Below are positions 1 through 8,957 of a stretch of DNA of 64,000 nucleotides, piece by piece; within the stretch, counting starts at the first letter, position 1, and every line of letters starts with the position of its first letter. Source of the DNA: Pseudomonas zanjanensis (GTDB lineage: Bacteria > Pseudomonadota > Gammaproteobacteria > Pseudomonadales > Pseudomonadaceae); the NCBI RefSeq assembly GCF_014268745.2, contig NZ_JABWRB020000001.1, forward strand, positions 1,612,001 to 1,676,000, read 5' to 3'. The translations under genes were made by a program, and so were the position numbers. The notes beneath the pieces were generated by a model. The model had not been told where the DNA came from, did no database searches, and saw only the letters and a program-made list of their open reading frames with translations.

Positions 1-3000
1 CATAGCTGAGCGAGGAGCCCTGCGCCTGGACCGCGAGGGCCTGAGGCTGGGCTTGTGCATGCTCCTCGAACCATTCATGCACCAGCCGGCCTTCGGGGAA
101 GGGGGCGTGGGTCTGGTTGAAAACGCCGAGCAATTGGCGACGTTGCAGGTTATCCAGCAACGGCAAGGTCGCCAGCGGCTGCGTGGCATCGTCGAGCATG
201 GCATCGAGCAGGTGCAGCAAATGCTGGCCCCAACGGGCGATGGTGCTTTCATCGAACAAGTCGGTGGCGTATTCGAACTGGCCGCTGATGTGCTCGCCGT
301 CGTCGTTGAGGGACAGGCTCACGTCAAACTGGGTGGTGCCGGTTGGCTGGGGCAGTGGCGTCAAACTCAGGCCCGGCAGTTCCAGGGCCTGGTCCCGTGG
401 TGTGTTGCCCAGCACCAACATGGCTTGGAACAACGGGCTGTGGCCGAGGCTGCGTTCCGGTTGCAGGGCTTCGACCACTTGCTCGAACGGCAGGTCCTGA
501 TGGCTGTAGGCGTCGAGGGTGGAGGCCTTGATGTGCGCCAGCAACTGCTCGACGCGGCTGTGGGCCTGGACGTCGATGCGCAGGGCCAGGGTGTTGACGA
601 AGAAGCCGATCAAGGCCTCGGTTTCCCGCCGTGGACGGTTGGCCACCGGTGTGCCGACCACCACCTGCGGCTGGTTGCTCAGGCGTGAGAGCAGGATCGA
701 CCAGGCACCGAGCAAGGTCATGAACGGGGTCAGGCCTTGTTGCTGGCTGAAGCGGCGCAAGCGGGCGCTGAGTGGCGCGGGCAGTTGCAGGGCCAGCGCG
801 GCGCCTTGGTAGCTTTGCACTTGCGGGCGTGGGTGGTCGCTGGGCAGTTCCAGCAACGCCGGGGCGCCGTCCAGGTGTGCTTTCCAGAAATCGACCTGGG
901 CGTGCAAGCGTTCGCCTTGCAGGTGCTGCTGTTGCCAGCTGGCGTAGTCGGCGTATTGCAGGGCCAGGGGCGGCAGCGGGTCGTCGAGCTGCTGGCTGAA
1001 CGCGGCGTAGAGGGCGTTGAACTCACCGATCAATACCGCCACCGACCAACCGTCGGAGACGATGTGGTGCTGGGTCACCAGCAGGATGTGTTCGTCTTCG
1101 GCCAGGCACAGCAGGCGGCCGCGAATCAGCGGGCCCTGGCTGAGGTCGAAGGCGTCCCGGGCTTCGGCCTGGGTCAGTTGGCTCACGGCCGCTTGGCGGG
1201 CGTCGGCGTCCAGGGCTTGCAGGTCGTGCTCCTGCAAGGCGAAGCCGATGTCGGCGGCGGCGAAGCGCTGGCGGACTTCGCCGTCACGGCGTTCGAAGGT
1301 GGTGCGCAGGCTTTCGTGACGGGCGACGATGCGGTCCAGGGCCTGTTGCAGGGCCTTGCGATCCAGGTTGCCGCGCAGGTGCAGCGCGGCGGGCATGTGG
1401 TAGGCGACGCTGGCGGCGTGATCCAGTTGATCGAGGAACCACAGGCGTTGCTGGGCTAGGGACAGCGGCAACGCCTGGTCGCGGGACACGACTTCGATGG
1501 GCTGGACCTGGGATTGGCCGGCCTGATCCACGCGTTGGGCCAGTTCGCTCAACGAGGCCTGGGCGAAGAGGGTACGCAGGTCGATCTCGACACCGAGGTC
1601 CTGGTGCAAGCGGGCCTGCAACTGCACGGTCAGCAGGGAGTGGCCGCCGAGTTCGAGGAAGCCGTCGTGGCGGCCGACCTGATCCAGTTGCAGCAGGTCT
1701 TTCCAGATCTCGGCGAGGGCGATTTCGGTGGTGCCCTGGGGCGCTTCGTAGGATTTGCTGGCCAGGGATTCCAGGCCGGGGGCCGGCAGGGCGCGGCGAT
1801 CGAGCTTGCCGTTGGCGGTCAGGGGCAGGGCATCGAGGTGGACGAAGGCGCTGGGCACCATGTATTCGGGCAGGTGCTTGAGCAGGGTGCTGCGCAGTTG
1901 TTCCGCCGGGATCGGTTCGCCGCAGACATAGGCGACCAGACGCTTGCTGTCCGGCTGCCCTGGAAAGTCTTCCCGGGCAATGACCACCACCTCGCGAACA
2001 CCCGGGCACAACGCCAGGGCTGCTTCGACTTCGCCGATCTCGATGCGCAAGCCACGGATCTTCACCTGGAAGTCATTGCGGCCCAGATACTCCAGGGCAC
2101 CGTTGGCGAGCCAGCGGCCAAGGTCGCCGGTCTTGTACAGGCGCGCGTTCGGCTCCGTGCTGAACGGGTCGGCGATAAAGCGTTCGGCGCTCAATTGCGG
2201 TTGGTTCAGGTAACCCCTGGCCACGCCGATACCACCAATGTGGATTTCTCCCGAGACGCCCAAGGGTTGTGGTGCGCCACGGCCATCGAGCACGTGCATT
2301 TGAATGTTGGCGATCGGCCGGCCGATGGGCACGCTTTCGCCGGGGTCACTGGCGCGGCACTGCCAGGCCGTCACGTCGATGGCCGCCTCGGTCGGGCCGT
2401 AGAGGTTATGCAGTTCGACCGCTTGTAACTGCTGTTCGAAACGCCGTTGCAGGCTGCGGGGCAGGGCTTCGCCGCTGCACAGCACGCGCCGCAGTTCAGG
2501 GAAGGCCTGTCCGTCGTGGTGTTCAAGGAACAGGTCGAGCATCGACGGCACAAAGTGCAGCAGCGTGATGCCGGCCTGGCGCATCAGCCGGGCCAGGTAG
2601 TCCGGCTCCTGATGGCCGCCTGGGCGCGCCATGACCAGCTCTGCGCCGGCCAGCAGCGGCAGGAAAAACTCCCAGACCGACACGTCGAAACCGAACGGGG
2701 TCTTTTGCAGCACCCGATCGTTGGCATCGACACGGTATTCGTCCCGGGCCCATAACAGGCGGTTGACCACGCCGAGGTGTTCATTCATCACCCCTTTGGG
2801 GGTACCGGTGGAGCCGGAGGTGTAGAGCACGTAGGCCAGGTGAGTGGGGGCCAGGCCGATGGCCTGCGGGTCCGGGTTGTGTTCGGGTTGAGCGGCCAAT
2901 TGTGCGGGGTTATCGAGGACCAGCAGCGGCGCATCCAACGCTGGCAATTGGTCTTGCAGCGCCTGGCTGGTCAGCACGGCCCGGGGGCTGCTGTCGTCGA

Positions 3001-4696
3001 GCATGAACGCCTGACGGGCGCGCGGCAGGTCCGGATCGATGGGCACGTAGGCGGCCCCGGCCTTGAGCGTCCCCAGCAGGGCAATGACCATTTCCGGTCC
3101 ACGCCGCAGGCTCACGGCGACTCGGTCGTCCGGTTTCACGCCCAGGGCGATCAGGCGATGGGCCAGCCGATTGGCCTGGCGGTTGAGTTGTTCATAGCTG
3201 AGCAACGGCCCGGCATCGCCGCGTACGGCGCAGGCGTGGGGACGCTGCTGGGCTTGCTGTTCGAACAACTGGTGGATCAACACGTCCCGTGGATATTCCC
3301 GGGCCGTGGCGTTGAATTCGCCCAGCAGGCGTTGCCGCTCAGCCTCGCTCATGAGCGGGTAATGCCCCACGGGGGTGTCATGTTGCTCCAGCACCGCCTC
3401 GAGCATCGAGACGATGCGTTGTTGCAGGTACCGGGCCTCTTCCAGGTTGAAGTAGGCGGTGTTGAAGTTGAAATCCAGGTGGACGTCTTCGAACGGATGG
3501 TAGTCGCGCACGAAGATCGCCATGGGCGTCTGCTCGTAGCCGTTGTCCATGGTGATGACCGTGGACGAGGTGCCGCCAAACTGATCGTCGCCGTCCAGGC
3601 TTTCGAACGACAGTGACACGTCGAACAGTTGTCGACGCCCGGTCTGGGCCAGGCGCAGGGTGCGATTGAGTTCGGCGATGGGGAAACGCTGGTGACGGTA
3701 GCAGCGGCGCAATTGCCCGCCAGCGGCGTGCATCAGGTCCAGCAGCGAGGCGTCGAAGTCGACGGGCAGGCGGATTGGGCTGACCGAGGAAAACATGCCT
3801 GCGGTTTCTTTCGCCCGGGCCGTGGTCCGGTTATGCACGGGCATGCCGATGACGATTTCATCGACGCCGACCGTGCGGCAGAAATAAGTGGCGACCACGC
3901 TGATCAGCACATGAGCGACCGAGAGGCTGCGTTCGCTGGCAAATTGGGTCAACGCGTTGTACAGCGCCCGCGGCAGCATCGCCTGGACCTGGGCGCTGGG
4001 CGCCAATTCATTGGCCTGGCCGGTCTTGAAATCGGCCCGGCGTTGCAGCAGCGATGGAGGCATCTGGGCGTAGGTGTCCTGCCAGAACTGGCGGTCGCGC
4101 TCATAGCGGGACGAGGCGAGGTAAGCCCGGTCGTCTTCCAGGAACGACAGGTAGGAATGTCCTTGGGCGACTTCATCGTTGCCGGCCAGCAGCGCGTTGT
4201 AGGCTGAACCCACGGCATGGCCGATCAGGGCCACGCCAATGCCGTCGGTGACCAAGTGATGATAGCGGGCGAGCCAGTAATGGCGGTTCGGACCGCAACG
4301 GACCATGCGTGCGTCCCAGAGCTGGCCCGTCAACGATTCAAAGGGTTGGCGAAAGGCGTTGCGCAGATAGTCCATGGCCAGGCCGGCGTCGGCGTCGGCC
4401 TCGGAGAACTCCACCACCTCCAGGTTCACCTTGACCTCGGGCAGGACGCGTTGGCGGCCGGTGCCGCCTTCATGGCTGAAGCTCAGGCGCAGGGTGTCGT
4501 GACGGTTGGCGACCAGCTCGATGGCTTTCTCGAACAGTGCAATGTCGATCTCGCCCTTGATCTCCAGGGACATGCCGATGTTGTAGTAGGGCAGGTCCGG
4601 GTGTGCGAGCTGATCCAGCCAGATACCCTGCTGGACGGAAGCCAGCTCGTGGGACGCGGAGTCTTGGGTAGGCAACATATCGGTCGACGAATCCAT
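1..4696 (-). CDS. NRPS, SyrE-like, first module (starter C-A-T) plus C and start of A; 3' part outside window
   Basis: This is a non-ribosomal peptide synthetase read on the minus strand; the frame stays open to the window edge (1565 codons visible). Order: starter-type C domain (residues ~10-440, active site HHLVTDG), A domain (~465-965, YTSGSTG core near 625), T domain (GGHSLL near 1019), second C domain (~1065-1500, HHIVSDG, with the LPLSLAQQRLWFL start of an LCL domain), then the first ~30 residues of a second A domain. Binding-pocket residues of A1 read DVWHLSLID, the Ser code. SyrE of syringomycin also starts with acylated L-Ser, and the downstream LCL domain fits an L-Ser donor. I infer the assembly line that uses the chlorinated Thr made by the syrB1-syrB2-syrC operon. 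The ATG at 4696 has an AGGTG about 11 nt upstream; a syr-syp box lies ~250 bp upstream. Only about 1.3 modules are visible, so the product cannot be read. Confidence 0.93.
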   Translation of the reverse strand, partial: MDSSTDMLPTQDSASHELASVQQGIWLDQLAHPDLPYYNIGMSLEIKGEIDIALFEKAIELVANRHDTLRLSFSHEGGTGRQRVLPEVKVNLEVVEFSEADADAGLAMDYLRNAFRQPFESLTGQLWDARMVRCGPNRHYWLARYHHLVTDGIGVALIGHAVGSAYNALLAGNDEVAQGHSYLSFLEDDRAYLASSRYERDRQFWQDTYAQMPPSLLQRRADFKTGQANELAPSAQVQAMLPRALYNALTQFASERSLSVAHVLISVVATYFCRTVGVDEIVIGMPVHNRTTARAKETAGMFSSVSPIRLPVDFDASLLDLMHAAGGQLRRCYRHQRFPIAELNRTLRLAQTGRRQLFDVSLSFESLDGDDQFGGTSSTVITMDNGYEQTPMAIFVRDYHPFEDVHLDFNFNTAYFNLEEARYLQQRIVSMLEAVLEQHDTPVGHYPLMSEAERQRLLGEFNATAREYPRDVLIHQLFEQQAQQRPHACAVRGDAGPLLSYEQLNRQANRLAHRLIALGVKPDDRVAVSLRRGPEMVIALLGTLKAGAAYVPIDPDLPRARQAFMLDDSSPRAVLTSQALQDQLPALDAPLLVLDNPAQLAAQPEHNPDPQAIGLAPTHLAYVLYTSGSTGTPKGVMNEHLGVVNRLLWARDEYRVDANDRVLQKTPFGFDVSVWEFFLPLLAGAELVMARPGGHQEPDYLARLMRQAGITLLHFVPSMLDLFLEHHDGQAFPELRRVLCSGEALPRSLQRRFEQQLQAVELHNLYGPTEAAIDVTAWQCRASDPGESVPIGRPIANIQMHVLDGRGAPQPLGVSGEIHIGGIGVARGYLNQPQLSAERFIADPFSTEPNARLYKTGDLGRWLANGALEYLGRNDFQVKIRGLRIEIGEVEAALALCPGVREVVVIAREDFPGQPDSKRLVAYVCGEPIPAEQLRSTLLKHLPEYMVPSAFVHLDALPLTANGKLDRRALPAPGLESLASKSYEAPQGTTEIALAEIWKDLLQLDQVGRHDGFLELGGHSLLTVQLQARLHQDLGVEIDLRTLFAQASLSELAQRVDQAGQSQVQPIEVVSRDQALPLSLAQQRLWFLDQLDHAASVAYHMPAALHLRGNLDRKALQQALDRIVARHESLRTTFERRDGEVRQRFAAADIGFALQEHDLQALDADARQAAVSQLTQAEARDAFDLSQGPLIRGRLLCLAEDEHILLVTQHHIVSDGWSVAVLIGEFNALYAAFSQQLDDPLPPLALQYADYASWQQQHLQGERLHAQVDFWKAHLDGAPALLELPSDHPRPQVQSYQGAALALQLPAPLSARLRRFSQQQGLTPFMTLLGAWSILLSRLSNQPQVVVGTPVANRPRRETEALIGFFVNTLALRIDVQAHSRVEQLLAHIKASTLDAYSHQDLPFEQVVEALQPERSLGHSPLFQAMLVLGNTPRDQALELPGLSLTPLPQPTGTTQFDVSLSLNDDGEHISGQFEYATDLFDESTIARWGQHLLHLLDAMLDDATQPLATLPLLDNLQRRQLLGVFNQTHAPFPEGRLVHEWFEEHAQAQPQALAVQAQGSSLSY
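1530..4696 (-). other. NRPS module 1 of the left synthetase: starter C-A(Ser)-T
   Basis: The C domain at the N-terminus, with no preceding module, is expected to attach a fatty acyl chain to the first residue. A-domain key residues: FDVSVWE gives D, V, W; then H from LHFVPSML; L and S from VLCSGEA; L, I and D from NLYGPTEAAID. Together DVWHLSLID, a Ser code. The T-domain serine is in GGHSLL. Confidence 0.82.
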
Positions 4697-4924
4697 TTCG
4701 GAGCACCTGCTTGCAGAATCAATTGAGGTTTTTCTCCGTTCGAATGGCAGTGGTGGAGACCTGGACGACTGCCAGTCGGCGGAATCAATAGCCGTGGAGA
4801 AGGACATCGCAGGCGGCGCAAAGCGCTGGAGGTGACGGCGTGGCGAGGGCTGCGTTGCGAGCCTTCGAGAGTCCCCGTCCTGCCGTTCGGCTGCGCCTGA
4901 TATCCCTTCACAAAGTGAGAAAAA

Positions 4925-4969
4925 ACTAGAGCATCCGCCTTGGGATGTCTGTCATGGGAAGCAGGGACA
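4925..4969 (-). promoter_or_regulatory. syr-syp box (4950-4969) with extended -10 (4933-4925) for the left NRPS; may also serve the JmjC/MFS pair
   Basis: The minus strand reads TGTCCCTGCTTCCCATGACA, matching the dyad TGTC-N3-N6-N3-GACA of the syr-syp box known from P. syringae (TGtCccgN6cggGaCA, target of LuxR-type SalA/SyrF). Twenty bases beyond it is TGC-TCTAGT, an extended -10. The box centre lies ~41.5 bp before the expected start, a class II activator position. It sits 254 bp before the NRPS start and 92 bp before the divergent gene at 5061. Confidence 0.75.
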
Positions 4970-5060
4970 ACAGCGCGGAACGGGGCTTTGCGGTGCTTGG
5001 GCGTGGTCGTGCGAGTCTGTTATACCAACGGCCCTGAGTGTGTGCTTGCGAGGGTCGAAA

Positions 5061-6065
5061 ATGCCATTAACCGCCGAATCGGATCACCCAGCGACGAAGT
5101 TCTGGAGCTTGTCCCGCTTCCCCAATCACCCGCAGGCGGGCGCCGTCGAAGTGATCGATGCGCTGGCGATTTCCAAAGAGGAATTCACTCGCCGCTACGT
5201 CAATCGCAACCGTCCCTGCCTGGTCAAGAATGCGGTACGGCATTGGCCGGCGTTCCATAAATGGCAGCGCCTGGACTACCTCAAGGCGCATTCGCGCAAC
5301 AGTGCGGTGGTGGTGCGCTCGCAGATTGTTTCCGAGGTCATCGGCTGGTCCAATCCACAGGTCAAGGCCGAGTTGACCGAATACGCCAAGACGGTCTACC
5401 GGGAGGTGCCGTTCCACCAGTTCCTCGACGACCTGAGCGTGGGTGATTCACCGTTGGTGGCCGACAGTTGCCGGTTCTCCGAAGGCTCGGCCATCGAACA
5501 GATGAAGGAAGATGTCGGTGGATTGCCGTTCATGCCGCAGTTGGGCAAGTCCCGGCACTATCCGCCCCATCGCAGCTTCCTGTACCGCAATTCCTATACC
5601 GATTGGCACTTCCATGTCGTCGACGAAACCTTCATGGCCCAGGTCGTCGGCGCCAAGGAAGTGTTGCTGTTACCGCCAGACGAAGCCAGTTGGCGAGCCT
5701 TGCGCCCGGTGATCGAGCAAGCGGGCTACCTGTACGACATCGACACCGGGCGCTTCCCGGGGACGCGAGCCTTGCGGGCGCTGCGCACGGTGGTGGAGCC
5801 GGGGGATGCGTTGTACATCCCGGTCTACTGGTGGCACGCGGTGCAATCGCTGGATGATGAATTCGGCGCGACCGTCGCGGCGACGTTCCCGACGCCTTTG
5901 CATGTCAGCGGCAACATCAGCTCGCCCATCGCCAGGCGGGTGTTGCGCACTTATCTATTCTCCCGTTTTGCGCCGTTGGTATTTGGCGCGGTGCTCTATT
6001 CCCTGGCCTATCGGCTGTTGGACAAATTCATCGGTGCCGTCACGCCTCGCGATGTGCGCCCATGA
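5061..6065 (+). CDS. JmjC/cupin-8-like Fe(II)/2-oxoglutarate oxygenase-family protein with C-terminal hydrophobic segment
   Basis: A 334-residue protein of the cupin-like (JmjC, FIH-type) fold: the central strand WHFHVVDETF...VVGAKEVLLLPP and the later GDALYIPVYWWHAVQSL match the two metal-binding strands. The family normally uses HxD...H. Here the first strand shows His183-Phe-His185, with Asp188 three residues on, and the distal His259 is kept, so the metal site may be altered. The C-terminus (~302-325, FAPLVFGAVLYSLAYRLL) is hydrophobic and could be a membrane anchor. I chose ATG 5061, with GAGGG ~8 nt upstream, over the in-frame GTG 5040. The stop overlaps the MFS start (ATGA), so the two are translated together. 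The substrate is unknown; a role in tailoring the peptide or acyl chain is inference from position. Confidence 0.72.
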   Translation: MPLTAESDHPATKFWSLSRFPNHPQAGAVEVIDALAISKEEFTRRYVNRNRPCLVKNAVRHWPAFHKWQRLDYLKAHSRNSAVVVRSQIVSEVIGWSNPQVKAELTEYAKTVYREVPFHQFLDDLSVGDSPLVADSCRFSEGSAIEQMKEDVGGLPFMPQLGKSRHYPPHRSFLYRNSYTDWHFHVVDETFMAQVVGAKEVLLLPPDEASWRALRPVIEQAGYLYDIDTGRFPGTRALRALRTVVEPGDALYIPVYWWHAVQSLDDEFGATVAATFPTPLHVSGNISSPIARRVLRTYLFSRFAPLVFGAVLYSLAYRLLDKFIGAVTPRDVRP

Positions 6066-7432
6066 GCGTAGGGAGCGGCCGCCGGGGTTTCGATTTGGGG
6101 CGCGGTTTCTATTTCCTCTGGTGCGGCGAGTCGCTGGCGGTGGTGGGCACGGCGCTGATGGAATTCGCCCTGGGCGTCTGGGTGTACAACCATACCGGCT
6201 CGGCGGTGGCGTTCGCCAACGTGGTACTGGCGGCGACACTGCCGGCCGTGTTGTTCTTGCCCTTGGCAGGTGGGCTGGCCGACCGGATCAGCCATCGGGT
6301 GATCATTGTCTGTTGCGACGTGACCCTGGCGGTGCTGCTCCTGGGGGTCATGGCGCTGCTCTGGTTCGAACGGCTGGAGCCGCTGCACTTGTACGTTTTC
6401 AATTGCCTGGCGTCGATTGTTGGCGCCTTTCGCAAGCCCGCCTATCAAGCGGCTGTCAGTACAATTGTCGCCCCTGACAAGTTCACCCGGGCCTCGGGGT
6501 TGATCAGCATCAGCAAGAACGCTTCGGCCCTGGTGGCACCGCTGCTTGCGGGGGCGATCATGGCCAGTGCCGGGCTGGTGACGATTCTGGCCGTGGACCT
6601 GATGACCTTCTGCTCCGGCACCTTGCTGGTGATCAAGGCGTTCTCCCATGTGCGAGGCGCGCCGGGGCGCCAGGACAGCGCGCCCAAAGGCACGGTGTTC
6701 GGCGGGGCCCTGGGGAATGTCGCCGCCGCGCTGAAGTTCTTTGTCGCCGAGCGGCTGATGGCCGGGTTGCTGGTCTACACCATGATGCGTACGGCGCTGT
6801 TGTCACTGGCCACGCTGATGATGACGCCGTTGCTGCTGTCGACCCTGGGCAGCCAGGCGTTGGGGATGGCCTACACCTGGGCGGCCCTGGGTGGCCTGGC
6901 TGGCGCGGGGCTGCTGATCTCCATGGGCAACCCACGCCGGTTGATGGCGTTGGTGGCGGTGGCCGATCTGTTGCTGGCGGCTTGTGTCGTCGCCTTGGGG
7001 CTGGTCTCGCAGGTTTTCGCCTACTGCGCGCTGGCCTTTGTCGCAATCACCATGGCGAGCATCGCCGACGCCAGCGTGAACTCGTTGTGGATGCGCAGGA
7101 TTCCCAGCGACAGCCGCGCCAGTGTGTTTGCCTTGATCAGTATGTTGACCATCGCCACCACCAGCCTGGCGGTGATCGTCGGCGGTTTCCTGGTGGACCA
7201 CTGGTTTCAGCCGGCGTTGGTACCCGGTGGTCTTTACGCCGATTCGATTGGACGTTGGCTGGGCGTGGGCCCGGGGCGCGGCGTGGGGCTGCTGTTCGTG
7301 GTAGCCGGCGTGTTGTTCGCGCTGCTGCCGTTGAGCGTCTTGCTCTACGGGCCGATGCGTCGACTGGACGAACCGCCAGTGCCGACGACTGTCGCGCGAA
7401 TGATCGAGAACCCCCAGGCCGAGCCTCTGTAA
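6062..7432 (+). CDS. MFS transporter, probable drug/peptide exporter
   Basis: A 456-residue polytopic membrane protein with about 12 hydrophobic segments and a cytoplasmic loop-2/3 motif of the major facilitator type (GGLADRISHRVII, ~residues 75-87). Length and layout fit the MFS exporter group that includes EntS-like siderophore exporters. The start overlaps the JmjC gene by ATGA, so translation is probably coupled. Its position between the two NRPS systems suggests export or self-protection for one of the lipopeptides, in addition to the SyrD-type ABC exporter further right. The substrate cannot be told from sequence alone. Confidence 0.85.
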   Translation: MSVGSGRRGFDLGRGFYFLWCGESLAVVGTALMEFALGVWVYNHTGSAVAFANVVLAATLPAVLFLPLAGGLADRISHRVIIVCCDVTLAVLLLGVMALLWFERLEPLHLYVFNCLASIVGAFRKPAYQAAVSTIVAPDKFTRASGLISISKNASALVAPLLAGAIMASAGLVTILAVDLMTFCSGTLLVIKAFSHVRGAPGRQDSAPKGTVFGGALGNVAAALKFFVAERLMAGLLVYTMMRTALLSLATLMMTPLLLSTLGSQALGMAYTWAALGGLAGAGLLISMGNPRRLMALVAVADLLLAACVVALGLVSQVFAYCALAFVAITMASIADASVNSLWMRRIPSDSRASVFALISMLTIATTSLAVIVGGFLVDHWFQPALVPGGLYADSIGRWLGVGPGRGVGLLFVVAGVLFALLPLSVLLYGPMRRLDEPPVPTTVARMIENPQAEPL

Positions 7433-7448
7433 TGCCAGTCGGCCCCGG

Positions 7449-7468
7449 TGTACCTGATTCCCGTGACA
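7449..7468. promoter_or_regulatory. syr-syp-like box, one mismatch, upstream of the beta-hydroxylase gene
   Basis: TGTACCTGATTCCCGTGACA has the TGTC/GACA dyad spacing with TGTA in the left arm. It lies 121 bp before the start at 7589, in a 156-bp gap with no other recognisable signal. Confidence 0.55.
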
Positions 7469-7588
7469 GACAGGCCGCGCCCGGTGGGTCACCCTTGGCA
7501 GGCTCTCCTGCTACGCCCCAAGGCATCCGGCGGACAGGACAATCTGGCATTGCCAGCGGAATCGACAACCTTAATAAAAGGAGTACCT

Positions 7589-8200
7589 ATGCGCCCGTCG
7601 TTTTATGATCCCAGCCGTTTTCCGCAACTGAAGAACCTGGCCGACAACTGGGAAGTGATCCGCGAGGAATTTCTGGCCCTCAATGCGCCGACCCTGACGA
7701 TCAACCGCGTGGGCAAGCAGATCGCCGAAATCGTCGAGGAGATCGATGCACACATGGCGGCGGGAGGAGAGTACGGCTGGCTCTGGGGATGGGGTGATGA
7801 CATGGATATCATGCCGGAGTGGACCCAGTACGGCCTGGTGGCCTACGACACCCCGATCCCCTACGCCCGCGACGCCATGCCCGGGACTATCGAGCTGCTG
7901 AGCAAGATTCCAGGCATCAAGCTCTGCGCCTTGTTGCGCATGGAGCCCAATGTTTTCCTCGGTACTCACTCTCATACCGGCACTTGGGAGGAGGGGCTGC
8001 TGCATATGCAATTGACCATCGATGCGCCTACTACGCAGAACTATGCCTACCTCAACGTCAACGGGAGCTTTAACCAGAGCACCAATGGCAACCTGGTGAT
8101 CTTTGATGGGTCGCTGGACCACTTTGCGGTGAATGCGTCCAGGGCTCACCGGACGGTGTTGTATCTTGAGTTTCATCGTGAGAAACATATGGTGGCTTGA
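7589..8200 (+). CDS. Aspartyl/asparaginyl beta-hydroxylase-family (LpxO-like) Fe(II)/2OG dioxygenase
   Basis: A 203-residue protein. The core reads PNVFLGTHSHTGTWEEGLLHMQLTIDAP, then NLVIFDGSLDHFAVN and HRTVLYLEF, the AspH/LpxO pattern. Likely iron ligands are His127 or His129 and His178. Family members hydroxylate Asp/Asn residues or fatty acyl chains. Because a SyrP-type Asp hydroxylase is already present at 14411, a likely role is hydroxylation of the lipopeptide acyl chain or of a second residue; this is inference. ATG 7589 follows AAAGGAG at good spacing, so upstream in-frame GTG starts are unlikely. The gene has its own syr-syp-like box and ends just before a REPIN array. It converges with syrC. 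Confidence 0.8.
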   Translation: MRPSFYDPSRFPQLKNLADNWEVIREEFLALNAPTLTINRVGKQIAEIVEEIDAHMAAGGEYGWLWGWGDDMDIMPEWTQYGLVAYDTPIPYARDAMPGTIELLSKIPGIKLCALLRMEPNVFLGTHSHTGTWEEGLLHMQLTIDAPTTQNYAYLNVNGSFNQSTNGNLVIFDGSLDHFAVNASRAHRTVLYLEFHREKHMVA

Positions 8201-8253
8201 TACGGACCGAGCTCGCTTGCGGTGCCCACGGGATTGATGGTTATCCATAGGCC

Positions 8254-8883
8254 TGTGGGAGCGAGCCTGCTCGCGAAGAGGCCGGCATATCCAATATCTT
8301 CATTGACCGAGCCACGGCTATCGCGAGCAAGCTTTGCTCCCACGCTGGATTTTCGGTAGGCACAAAAATTCATGTACACCCAGTCCCCTGTGGGAGCGGG
8401 CTTGCTCGCGAAGGGGCCGGCATATCCAACCTCTTCATTGACTGACATTCCGCCTTCGCGAGCAAGCCCGCTCCCACACTGGATCTTCAGCAGCAGCCAC
8501 ATAACTCATGCGCATCCAGTCCCCCTGTGGGAGCGGGCTTGCTCGCGAAGGGGCCGGCATATCCAACCTCTTCATTGACCGAGCCACCGCTATCGCGAGC
8601 AAGCTTTGCTCCCACGCTGGATTTTCGGTAGGCACAAAAATTCATGTACACCCAGCCCCCTGTGGGAGCGAGCCTGCTCGCGAAGGGGCCGGCACATCCA
8701 ATATCTTCATTGACCGAGCCACGGCTATCGCGAGCAAGCTTTGCTCCCACGCTGGATTTTCGGTAGGCACAAAAATTCATGTACACCCAGTCCTCTGTGG
8801 GAGCGGGCTTGCTCGCGAAGGGGCCGGCACATCCAACCTCTTCATTGACTGACATTCCACCACCGCGAGCAAGCTCGCACACA
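8254..8883. repeat. Tandem REPIN array, five units of 135-137 bp
   Basis: Units begin with TGTGGGAGC at 8254, 8389, 8526, 8661 and 8796. Each carries a REP palindrome (GAGCGGGCTTGCTCGCGAA type), a spacer beginning GGCCGGCAYATCCAA, and an inverted REP (GCGAGCAAGC...CTCCCAC). Such paired inverted REPs are REPINs, typical of P. fluorescens-group genomes. The array fills the gap between the convergent beta-hydroxylase and syrC genes, where it could act as a bidirectional transcription stop. Open frames inside it are not genes. Confidence 0.9.
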
Positions 8884-8957
8884 GGCCTACCAATACCGCA
8901 GCAATGGATTACACACAGACCGAAATGCGAGAAGCCACCAATCCCACAGGACTCGCC

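Noticed and set aside
53..3616. Several plus-strand frames of 190-300 codons at the left edge.
   Set aside because: They are antisense to a continuous NRPS frame on the minus strand with all core C, A and T motifs in order.
8254..8883. CRISPR array.
   Set aside because: The repeating unit is ~135 bp and nearly the whole unit is repeated; the palindromic cores are REP elements, there are no unique spacers of 30-40 bp and no cas genes.
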